Positions 22,040-28,783 of a stretch of DNA of 64,000 bases are shown here, in pieces. Made by a program: the position numbers and the translations under genes. Location of the stretch: the NCBI RefSeq assembly GCF_000820225.1, contig NZ_CDDK01000031.1, positions 167,070 through 231,069 on the forward strand, written 5' to 3'. Each line of letters opens with the position of its first letter. The first letter of the stretch is position 1. Origin of the DNA: Aeromonas veronii bv. veronii. Its GTDB lineage: Bacteria > Pseudomonadota > Gammaproteobacteria > Enterobacterales > Aeromonadaceae. Under the pieces are notes generated by a model. It was not told where the DNA came from and made no database searches. It worked only from the letters and a program-made list of their open reading frames with translations.

Positions 22040-22480
22040 TCAGGGCTGAATATCCCACTTTTTCAGCCAGCTGAGTGCCACCTGTTCGGGTTCATCGTGC
22101 ACGGTGGCATCCAGCTCCAGCGTGGGCATCACTCGCGTGGCGCCCAGCTCTTGCAGCAACCCGTCCAGCCGACGGCCTGCGCCACAAAAATGGTCATAGC
22201 TGCTGTCACCCATGGCAATCAGGGCATACCGCAGCCCCTTGAGCCTGGGCGCCTTGTCAGCCAGCTCGCTGGCAAAGGGCTGCAGATTGGGAGGAATGTC
22301 CCCCTGCCCAGTGGTAGCACTGACCAGCAATAAAAAACGGCCGGGGTCGATGTCCACCAGCCGTGCTTCTTCGTGCAGAGAACAGTGATGCCCCTTGCGT
22401 TCCAGCTCATCTGCCAAGGTCTCGGCCACCAGCATGGCTGCGCCATAGACAGTTCCTACCACGATATCGATCTGCGCCAT
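22040..22480 (-). CDS. yqcA: YqcA-like short-chain flavodoxin
   Basis: Small FMN-binding electron carrier. The 146-residue protein shows the flavodoxin phosphate loop variant VGTVYGAAM at the N-terminus, the TTGQGDIPPN FMN-contact loop near residue 55, and the ALIAMGDSSYDHFCGAGRRL loop near 90-105. These match E. coli YqcA better than MioC. It is third in the yqcC-truC-yqcA operon, 90 nt after truC with its own GGAG SD. The redox partner is not identifiable from the window. Confidence 0.88.
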   Translation of the reverse strand: MAQIDIVVGTVYGAAMLVAETLADELERKGHHCSLHEEARLVDIDPGRFLLLVSATTGQGDIPPNLQPFASELADKAPRLKGLRYALIAMGDSSYDHFCGAGRRLDGLLQELGATRVMPTLELDATVHDEPEQVALSWLKKWDIQP

Positions 22481-22570
22481 TCTCCGCTCCCCGCGTGAGT
22501 CACTCTTTTGAGCAACTCTATCAGCAAGCTGGCGTCAGATGCCACCGGTTCAAGGCTGAGGATCAGGCGC

Positions 22571-23344
22571 TTAGTAGTCGCTCTCGCTGGCGGGCCAGCC
22601 CAGCTCGGCAAACAGGCGCAGCACATCCTGACCGAGCGGCGCCTGGATCCGCATCGGTACCTTGAGCACCGGATGGGTAAAGCTCAGGGTGCGGGCCACC
22701 AGCAGCAGCCGCTCGCAACCGAAGTGCTCGCGAAAGAAACGGTTGTGACGACCATCCCCATGGGTGGTATCCCCGACGATGGGGTGGAACAGGTGATCCA
22801 TATGACGGCGCAACTGATGCTTGCGGCCGGTCTTCGGGAACAATCTGACCAGACTGTAGCGACTGGTAGGGTGCTTCTTGGAGACCGCGTGGGGCAGCTC
22901 GACCTGATGCAGGCGCCGGAAGGTGGTGACGGCATCCTGCGCCGGGCGATCCGGGTTGCTCATGGCATCGGCAATCTTGTCCAACTGCTCCTTGAGGGGA
23001 TAGTCGATCACCCCCTGTTCGGGTGCCCAGCCCCGCACCAATGCCAGATACTCCTTATGTACCTGACGTTGGGTAAAGGCTTCGGTGAGTGCGCGGGCAA
23101 TCACCGGATCGAGCGCAAACAGCAGCACACCGGAGGTGGGTCGGTCGAGGCGATGCACCGGATACACATAGCGACCGCCGATGAGATCCCGGGTCATTTG
23201 CATGGCAAAACGGGTCTCGCCCTTGTCGAGCCAACTGCGATGCACCAGCAGACCGGACGGCTTGTTGACCGCCACCAGCCACTCATCCTGATAGAGCAGG
23301 GTCAGCTTCAAGTCACTCTCTTCTCGGGTTTGATCTGGCATCAT
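22571..23344 (-). CDS. truC: TruC, tRNA pseudouridine(65) synthase
   Basis: RluA-family enzyme that converts U65 of certain tRNAs to pseudouridine. The start at 23344 (or 23341) gives about 257 aa; it overlaps the yqcC stop, so the two are translationally coupled. The longer open frame to 23530 runs inside yqcC and was rejected. Motifs: LYQDEWLVAVNKPSGLLVHR near the N-terminus, catalytic aspartate in HRLDRPTSGV (about residue 67), and the family C-terminal KTGRKHQLRRHM. Best match by memory is TruC rather than RluA/C/D, and the neighbours agree. Confidence 0.93.
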   Translation of the reverse strand: MMPDQTREESDLKLTLLYQDEWLVAVNKPSGLLVHRSWLDKGETRFAMQMTRDLIGGRYVYPVHRLDRPTSGVLLFALDPVIARALTEAFTQRQVHKEYLALVRGWAPEQGVIDYPLKEQLDKIADAMSNPDRPAQDAVTTFRRLHQVELPHAVSKKHPTSRYSLVRLFPKTGRKHQLRRHMDHLFHPIVGDTTHGDGRHNRFFREHFGCERLLLVARTLSFTHPVLKVPMRIQAPLGQDVLRLFAELGWPASESDY

Positions 23345-23676
23345 TGTTCGATCACTTTGCCGGAAAGCAGCAGATCGAAGCGGGCGATCAGGCGCAGCAG
23401 CGCTTCTGCTTCGGCCAGATCTTCTTTGTAGACTTCGCTGGCCATGGGATAAAGGGAGACGCTGGTGGGCAGCGGAGCCTGCAACATCACCAGCTGCTCC
23501 ATGCGCGGGATCAGCACGAACTGCAGCCACTGATCAAAGCTCAGGGTATCGACACAAAAAGGCAGGGTGCTTGCCAGGGCTTCGTCACCGGGATGGTCAG
23601 CTTGCCAGCGCTCAAGGCGCTGCAACTCGGCGGTGAGTTCCCCCAACAGGCCAGCTACCAGCAAATATTGATTCAT
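23341..23676 (-). CDS. yqcC: YqcC family protein (DUF446)
   Basis: Function unknown; a small helical protein always associated with truC. The 111-aa product contains FCVDTLSFDQWLQFVLIPRM and LPTSVSLYPMASEVY, both typical of YqcC/DUF446. No signal peptide or membrane segment. It is the first gene of the yqcC-truC-yqcA operon. The 276-bp divergent spacer upstream contains a TATAGT -10-like box for this gene and a TATAAT box for the plus-strand neighbour. Confidence 0.88.
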   Translation of the reverse strand: MNQYLLVAGLLGELTAELQRLERWQADHPGDEALASTLPFCVDTLSFDQWLQFVLIPRMEQLVMLQAPLPTSVSLYPMASEVYKEDLAEAEALLRLIARFDLLLSGKVIEQ

Positions 23677-23892
23677 CTCGCTCTCTTCCTCATAACCACA
23701 AATTGATCCGCCGACCCGACAGGGTCAGCCATGATGCCGATACATTCCGTCGCACAGCACCGGCGGTTCAGCCGGGTCAACGACATACACGGCAACCAGC
23801 GCGGCCTGCCGCCGTTAAAAAAGGGCGATACTATACACCTCCCCCCGCATGGCTGCCATGTTGATATCTGCCGCAACGCGCGTCTGCTGCCA

Positions 23893-23921
23893 CTGGCTAT
23901 CCTCGGCAAGGGCCTTATAAT
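23893..23921 (+). promoter_or_regulatory. Probable promoter of the DUF3549 gene
   Basis: A consensus -10 TATAAT at 23916-23921, with a weak -35-like CTGGCT 17 bp upstream (23893-23898). It gives a leader of ~25 nt before ATG 23953. Confidence 0.5.
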
Positions 23922-23952
23922 CGGCCCGCATCACCATTAGCCGGATCTCACC

Positions 23953-24993
23953 ATGTCTGCGACGCCTACTGCCATTAATACCTTGACCGAATTTCTGATT
24001 CAGGCTGGCACCCAGTTCCAGCTGTTTGACATGGGCCGCCAGGTGCGGTCACTGGCAAGCGATACCTTTGTCCGCATCGAACAGCAGCAGGAGCCCTACC
24101 CCTGGCCGCTGCAACAGCACGCCTGGCTCGGTGTGCACTTCTTCCAGCCGAGCGAGTCTCGCCACTACCTCTGGTTCCTCAAGTTTGCCCTCGATGAGCG
24201 CGGCCTGCTGATGTCAAATGGCCCCAAGCTGTTCATGGATCAGGTGGTGGAGACCCTGGGCTACAAGCTCACCGGCGATCTGGATGAAGAGAAGGCCCAG
24301 CGCTTGGCCGACAATCCCTACACCTTCCGCCCGGCGGAGGCCAAGATGGCCAGTCTGCACGCCAAGCTGGCACGCCAGCTGGAGCAGGTCCCTTCCGCCT
24401 ATTACGATGCCCTCTGCCACTATCTGGCCGCCCCCAACGATACCGGTTGGCAGACGCTGGGGCTGCAGGGCTTTGCCGATCTGGCCGAGCGACTGCATGA
24501 TGAGCGTAATCTGGCGCTGATCTGCAAGGCGCTGCCCAAGCTGCCGCAAGAGCCGCTTTATGCCCTCTGCCAGAGCCTTGAAAACGCCCCGCTGCCGCCA
24601 GCAGTACAAGGCGCCCTGCTCGAGCGGATCGGCAAGGAGCAGGAGTGCGCCGCCCCCAACCCGGAGACCCTGGCCTACCTCTGCCGCGCCATGGCCTCCT
24701 GCCCCGGCAGCACGCTGCGCACCAACAAGCTGCTGACCCTGCTGCAAACCCAGCCGAGCCCTGCGCTGCTGCTCGCCATCGCCGGCCGGCTCTGGCCCGA
24801 TCTGAAAGATGCCAATCTGCTCAGCCACTATCTGGAACAACTGGCACTGCAACCGACCCAGTTCTTCAATCAGGTTTTTGCCGAGTTGGTCACTTTACCG
24901 GCCCTGCGCAATGATATGCTGGCCAGACTGCGTGACCCCGAGCGCAGCGATGTGCTGGGCAAGGCCATCGGCCGTCTGTTTGCCTCGGCCTGA
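23953..24993 (+). CDS. DUF3549 family protein
   Basis: Function unknown. The 346-residue protein appears soluble and mostly alpha-helical, with a conserved N-terminal part (TEFLIQAGTQFQLFDMGRQV, HAWLGVHFFQPSESRHYLWF, LKFALDERGL) and a leucine-rich HEAT-like C-terminal half. It has no signal peptide or obvious catalytic motif. The family is known from Vibrio, Aeromonas and Shewanella relatives. It is the first of five plus-strand genes set between yqcC and syd, which are neighbours in enterics. Confidence 0.8.
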   Translation: MSATPTAINTLTEFLIQAGTQFQLFDMGRQVRSLASDTFVRIEQQQEPYPWPLQQHAWLGVHFFQPSESRHYLWFLKFALDERGLLMSNGPKLFMDQVVETLGYKLTGDLDEEKAQRLADNPYTFRPAEAKMASLHAKLARQLEQVPSAYYDALCHYLAAPNDTGWQTLGLQGFADLAERLHDERNLALICKALPKLPQEPLYALCQSLENAPLPPAVQGALLERIGKEQECAAPNPETLAYLCRAMASCPGSTLRTNKLLTLLQTQPSPALLLAIAGRLWPDLKDANLLSHYLEQLALQPTQFFNQVFAELVTLPALRNDMLARLRDPERSDVLGKAIGRLFASA

Positions 24994-25104
24994 TCCCTCG
25001 CCTCCCCCTCACGCCACGAGGCAACACGGCGGGAAATAGAAAAGGAGATCGGGAGTGCCGAGCAGGACTCCCGGTTATCGACATCACGATAAGGAAGCCC
25101 GCCT

Positions 25105-25404
25105 ATGGGAGAGATGCTCGGAATTTTGTTGCTGATTGCGATTGCCGGCCTGTTCTGGCTGCAACGCCAACAGGCAGAAGTGGCCTGGCAATATATGCGC
25201 CGCTACTGCCAGCACCATGATCTGCAACTGCTGTCACTGGCTCGCCATCGGCGGGAGCTGGCACATAATCCCCTGCGGCTGCTGACCCACTATCAGTTTG
25301 AATTCTCCAGCGATGGCGAGAGCCACTATCAGGGCACCCTCAAGATGCAGGGGCTGCACGTCGTGGGTGTCGATCTGCCACCCCATCGCATCCCTTCTGC
25401 CTGA
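25105..25404 (+). CDS. DUF3301 family small membrane-anchored protein
   Basis: Function unknown. 99 aa with one N-terminal transmembrane helix (MLGILLLIAIAGLFWLQ) followed by a short cytoplasmic or periplasmic domain (RRYCQHHDLQLLSLARHR, HYQFEFSSDGESHYQGTL), typical of DUF3301. The AAGGA SD is 9 nt before ATG 25105. It follows the DUF3549 gene by 111 nt on the same strand. Confidence 0.8.
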   Translation: MGEMLGILLLIAIAGLFWLQRQQAEVAWQYMRRYCQHHDLQLLSLARHRRELAHNPLRLLTHYQFEFSSDGESHYQGTLKMQGLHVVGVDLPPHRIPSA

Positions 25405-25410
25405 TCCCCA

Positions 25411-25480
25411 ATCTCGTCTCTGCGCCCGATGGCTGTGCCTGTCTATAATCTCAGGGATTAAACAAAGGGAGAGACGAGAT
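25411..25480 (+). repeat. 11-bp inverted repeat enclosing a promoter and covering a start codon
   Basis: ATCTCGTCTCT at 25411-25421 is an exact reverse complement of AGAGACGAGAT at 25470-25480. The right arm contains the last SD bases and the AT of the DUF2789 start codon (25479). A TATAAT -10 box lies between the arms at 25444-25449, so only mRNA started upstream would carry both arms. Confidence 0.75.
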
Positions 25481-25715
25481 GGAACCCCTTGTCCACGATC
25501 TGCCAGCCCTGTTTGCCCAGCTCGGGATGGCCAACGACGAGCTGAGCCTGCACCGATTTGTGCACGACCATCACCTCGACAATGAAACCCTGCTGCCGGA
25601 GGCCGGTTTCTGGAACGCCGCCCAGGCCAGCTTTCTGCGCGATGCCCTGTGGAACGACTCCGACTGGTGTGAAGCGATCGACCAGCTCGATGTGATGCTG
25701 CGCCAGCCCCGCTAA
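25479..25715 (+). CDS. DUF2789 family protein
   Basis: Function unknown. The 78-residue acidic, helical protein starts MEPLVHDLPALFAQLG and contains NDELSLHRFVHDH and AQASFLRDALWNDSDWCEAI, typical of DUF2789. AAAGGGAG serves as SD. The gene has its own TATAAT box and an unusual inverted repeat around the promoter and start codon, suggesting expression independent of the upstream DUF3301 gene. Confidence 0.82.
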   Translation: MEPLVHDLPALFAQLGMANDELSLHRFVHDHHLDNETLLPEAGFWNAAQASFLRDALWNDSDWCEAIDQLDVMLRQPR

Positions 25716-25787
25716 GCCGCTCTTTCCTCCCCTGCCGGCTTTGGTTAAGATCCCGCCCCGATATCGATCCCCCCTCTCACCCAGAGC

Positions 25788-26090
25788 ATGCTTATGTCCG
25801 CCCACGAGATCATCCGAATTGCCAACGAGCTGGCCGCCAAGGGCCTGACGCCCACCACCGCCATGATCAAGGCCCGCCTCACCCAGCCCGTGCCGATGGC
25901 CGAGCTGCTGAAAGTGCTGAGCCAGTGGAAGCAGCAGCCAGTCGCGGCCGCCGAGAGCGAGCTCCTGCCAGAGGCCGCGCCTCAGCCTGCACCGGAGCTC
26001 ACCCTGCAGCAACTCGCCGAACAGCTCGCGCGCATCGAACAGAAGGTGGATCGCCTGACCGACCTGCTCCTCCAGCAGGGGCAAGGCTGA
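25788..26090 (+). CDS. Conserved hypothetical protein, two-part helical
   Basis: Not recognised. The 100-aa product has an N-terminal ~45-residue segment (SAHEIIRIANELAAKGLTP, VPMAELLKVLSQWKQQ) that looks like a small helical DNA-binding-type fold, a Pro/Ala/Glu-rich linker, and a C-terminal coiled coil (LQQLAEQLARIEQKVDRLTD). A function in nucleoid or plasmid-like DNA binding is conjecture. Start ATG 25788 or 25794; the SD is weak in both. It ends 3 nt before the DUF2310 gene, so the two are probably coupled. Confidence 0.65.
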   Translation: MLMSAHEIIRIANELAAKGLTPTTAMIKARLTQPVPMAELLKVLSQWKQQPVAAAESELLPEAAPQPAPELTLQQLAEQLARIEQKVDRLTDLLLQQGQG

Positions 26091-26093
26091 ACC

Positions 26094-26879
26094 ATGTATA
26101 TCGTCGAACTCTGCTTTGAGTGTTACCGCGATACCTCCCTTGGCGAAGCCGAGCGGGCCATCGTCAACTACCTCGACATGCTGCGTTATCAGGGCCAGAT
26201 CCTCGGGCGGGAATTCCCCACCAGCATGCATGACGGCTATTTCGTCAGTCGGGTAGTCTGCCCGGAGCAGGATAGCCTGCACCCCGACAACCAGAGCGAG
26301 CAGGTCAAACTGGCCGAACAGCAGCTCAATCAGGCCGGGTTATTGGCGCCAAAGCTCCATCTTCAAGGGGCGGATCTGCTCTCCGACAGCACCGACCCTT
26401 GCGGCACACAGGGCGAGCGCCCCAGCTGGATGATGCTCTATACCAGCTTCCTGCATACCTGCTCGCCGCTGCGCTGTGGTGACCACTTCGCCCCCATTCC
26501 GCTCTACCAACTGCCCGCGGTCGCCAACGGCGATCAGAAACAGATCATCAAGTGGCAGGAGGATTGGGAGGCATGCGATCAGCTGCAGATGAACGGCTCC
26601 ATCGCCGAACATGCGGCGCTGCATGAAATCGGCGAAGTGGGCAGCCGCCTCTACCGGCGCGGCAGCGATCTGGCCAAACGGCTGGAAGTGCTGAGCGGCA
26701 TCCCCACCTACTACTACCTCTACCGAGTGGGCGGGCTGAGCGCGGCCGAGGAGAAGGCGCGCTCCTGCCCCAGCTGTGGCGGTGAGTGGGCGCTGGCAGA
26801 GCCACTGCACGAGATCTTCGACTTCAAGTGCGACAGCTGTCGCTTGGTCTCCAACCTCTCCTGGGATTTCAAGGATTAA
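26094..26879 (+). CDS. DUF2310 family zinc-ribbon protein
   Basis: Function unknown. The 261-residue soluble protein carries a C-terminal zinc ribbon: CPSCGG near residue 223 and CDSC near residue 247 supply four cysteines. The N-terminal part starts MYIVELCFECYRDTS, and the middle has HTCSPLRCGDHFAPIPLYQL and YYYLYRVGG, all family features. AAGG SD at 7 nt. It is the last of the inserted plus-strand set and converges on syd across a strong bidirectional terminator. Confidence 0.85.
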   Translation: MYIVELCFECYRDTSLGEAERAIVNYLDMLRYQGQILGREFPTSMHDGYFVSRVVCPEQDSLHPDNQSEQVKLAEQQLNQAGLLAPKLHLQGADLLSDSTDPCGTQGERPSWMMLYTSFLHTCSPLRCGDHFAPIPLYQLPAVANGDQKQIIKWQEDWEACDQLQMNGSIAEHAALHEIGEVGSRLYRRGSDLAKRLEVLSGIPTYYYLYRVGGLSAAEEKARSCPSCGGEWALAEPLHEIFDFKCDSCRLVSNLSWDFKD

Positions 26880-26906
26880 GCGCGTTCCCTGTACGCGATG
26901 CCATAA

Positions 26907-26938
26907 AAAAGAGCCTTGCCGCATGGCAAGGCTCTTTT
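26907..26938. terminator. Bidirectional terminator between DUF2310 gene and syd
   Basis: Perfect 14-bp stem AAAAGAGCCTTGCC/GGCAAGGCTCTTTT (26907-26920 with 26925-26938), loop GCAT, A-tract on one side and T-tract on the other, serving both converging genes. Confidence 0.9.
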
Positions 26939-26971
26939 CGTTCCGATGAGTAACCTTGGCTCGAACAGGTG

Positions 26972-27520
26972 CTATTGCGGCAACGTCTCCAGCCGCTCCA
27001 GAAACGCCGGTAAGGAGGAAGCCAGCGTCAGACGGCGGCCAGAATCGAGCCACTCCAGCCACACCTGACCACTCTCGTTATCCAGCGAGATGAGCGTCAT
27101 CTCGTTGCGGGTGGTGGCAATAAAGATGGAGGGGGTTCGTTTTAGCTTGCGCAGCATCAGCAGGTGGCCGATGAGGTTCTCCCTGAGCAGGTCGAGATCC
27201 GCGTCGTTCCACGGCAAGATCAGTTCAAGGCGCAGCCCCTTGAAAAGGCAGGGGATAGGGCGGCTGAACCAGTGCCCGAACAGGGCAATGGCGCTGGGAT
27301 GAATCGTCAGCTCGAGGGCATCGGCCATGGCTGTAAAGTCGGCGGGTTCGGGACGATGGTGAGGACGCCAGGCCACCCGACCATCGGCGGGCTCACCAAG
27401 CTGGCAGGGGGAACGCCAGTCCGCCTCCCACTCGCACAGGGGCAGGCCTCGTCTGGCCTCGCCATTCCGTTGCCAGCAGGCAAAAAAGTGCTCCAGGGCA
27501 GACAAAACTTGATCCGACAT
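26972..27520 (-). CDS. syd: Syd, SecY-interacting protein
   Basis: Peripheral membrane protein that binds SecY and removes or proofreads abnormal translocons. From ATG 27520 (GGGGA upstream) the product is 182 aa, as in E. coli (181). MSDQVLSALEHFFACW, GRVAWRPHHRP and FNESGQ-like C-terminal residues fit Syd; the upstream open frame is not conserved. Divergent from queF, the same arrangement as in E. coli. Confidence 0.92.
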   Translation of the reverse strand: MSDQVLSALEHFFACWQRNGEARRGLPLCEWEADWRSPCQLGEPADGRVAWRPHHRPEPADFTAMADALELTIHPSAIALFGHWFSRPIPCLFKGLRLELILPWNDADLDLLRENLIGHLLMLRKLKRTPSIFIATTRNEMTLISLDNESGQVWLEWLDSGRRLTLASSLPAFLERLETLPQ

Positions 27521-27602
27521 CGAAAATCCCCACAATTGCTGGCAAAGTCCGCTATTGCACCACCAAACCCGGTAACAGACAAGGTTGCCAGCCGACCTTG
27601 CG

Positions 27603-27630
27603 ACCCGGGATACAGAACCCGGGATACAGA
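27603..27630. repeat. Two perfect 14-bp tandem copies in the syd-queF spacer
   Basis: ACCCGGGATACAGA occurs at 27603-27616 and again at 27617-27630 without mismatch. It lies in the divergent spacer ~85 bp from both start codons. It may be a recent slippage duplication or a regulator site. Confidence 0.85.
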
Positions 27631-27712
27631 GAGGCCGACGCCCAAGCCAAACGGCTACAACCATCCGGCTCTGCAATGGCCCGTTTCATTCCACTCATCA
27701 TGAGCACATTAC

Positions 27713-28573
27713 GTGAGCAACCCTGTGAGCAAACAAGATAGATACGCCGGGGCCAGCGCCCTGACCGGCCTGAGCCTGGGCCAGCAATCCGATTACATCA
27801 GTCAGTACACCCCCTCCCTGCTGCAGCCGGTTCCACGTAGCCTGAACCGGGATGATCTCCAGCTGGGCGATGATCTGCCCTTTAGCGGTTGCGATGTCTG
27901 GACCCTCTATGAGCTCTCCTGGCTCAATGCCAAGGGCAAGCCGATGGTGGCGGTGGGTGAAGTGGCCATTCCGGCCACCAGTGCGAACCTGATCGAATCC
28001 AAATCCTTCAAGCTCTACCTCAACTCCTTCAACCAGACCCGTTGCGACTCTATCGAGGCAGTCGCCGCCATGCTGACCAAGGATCTGAGTGCCTGTGCCG
28101 GTGAGACCGTCAAGGTGACCCTGTTCCCCCTCGACAAGGCGCCGCACCAGATTGCCCAGCTGCCCGGCGAGTGCATCGACGAGCAGGATATCGAGGTAGA
28201 CAATTACGAGTTTGATGCGTCCCTGCTGCAAGGGGCGGCCGGTAGCGAACAGGTAGAAGAGACCCTGCACAGCCACCTGCTCAAATCCAACTGTCTGGTG
28301 ACCAGCCAGCCCGACTGGGGCTCAGTGGTGATCCGCTACAAGGGGCCGAAACTCGATCGGGAGAAGCTGCTGCGCTATCTCATCTCGTTCCGCCAGCACA
28401 ACGAGTTCCACGAGCAGTGCATCGAGCGGATCTTTATCGACCTCAAACACTATTGCCAGCCTGAGCAGTTGACCGTCTATGCCCGCTATACCCGCCGTGG
28501 CGGCCTCGACATCAACCCGTTCCGCTCCGATTTCGAAGCGGTGCCCGCCAACCTGCGTCTGATCCGCCAATAA
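27713..28573 (+). CDS. queF: QueF, NADPH-dependent 7-cyano-7-deazaguanine reductase
   Basis: Reduces preQ0 to preQ1 (nitrile to amine) in queuosine synthesis. The 286-aa size identifies the long, tandem T-fold type. The catalytic cysteine is in [12 protein letters not shown] near residue 193 with the proton-donor aspartate seven residues on; the substrate loop [19 protein letters not shown] is intact. No ATG is possible: an in-frame stop at 27701 limits the start to GTG 27713 or GTG 27725. The family N-terminus favours one of these, and the SD is poor. Confidence 0.95.
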   Translation: MSNPVSKQDRYAGASALTGLSLGQQSDYISQYTPSLLQPVPRSLNRDDLQLGDDLPFSGCDVWTLYELSWLNAKGKPMVAVGEVAIPATSANLIESKSFKLYLNSFNQTRCDSIEAVAAMLTKDLSACAGETVKVTLFPLDKAPHQIAQLPGECIDEQDIEVDNYEFDASLLQGAAGSEQVEETLHSHLLKSNCLVTSQPDWGSVVIRYKGPKLDREKLLRYLISFRQHNEFHEQCIERIFIDLKHYCQPEQLTVYARYTRRGGLDINPFRSDFEAVPANLRLIRQ

Positions 28574-28783
28574 AGTTGAGTTGCGACAGAGAAGGCAGTC
28601 GCACTGCCCTCCATGACTGGCAAAAAGGTTTCAATCGATGCTTTACGCAGCTGGGATAAGGGTGCTGGATAATAAAATCCAGACGAAACCCACTTGCCGG
28701 CCACCAGCAAACCACAGTAAACGCTGGACTCGCAGGGGGGGGCTTGGATAACATGCCAACACCTCTGCGCCGTCCTTAATCCA

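Noticed and set aside
23345..23530. Longer N-terminus for TruC
   Set aside because: The extension lies inside yqcC in another frame, has no SD, and the conserved protein starts at about 23344.
27521..27676. Longer N-terminus for Syd
   Set aside because: The extension is Arg/Cys/Trp-rich shadow sequence; ATG 27520 reproduces the family start and length.
28574..28783. Possible riboswitch (cyclic di-GMP type) before the TPR/degenerate-GGDEF gene
   Set aside because: The region has several small stems (for example GGCAGT/ACTGCC and CCAGC/GCTGG) but lacks the conserved GEMM core and any expression platform.
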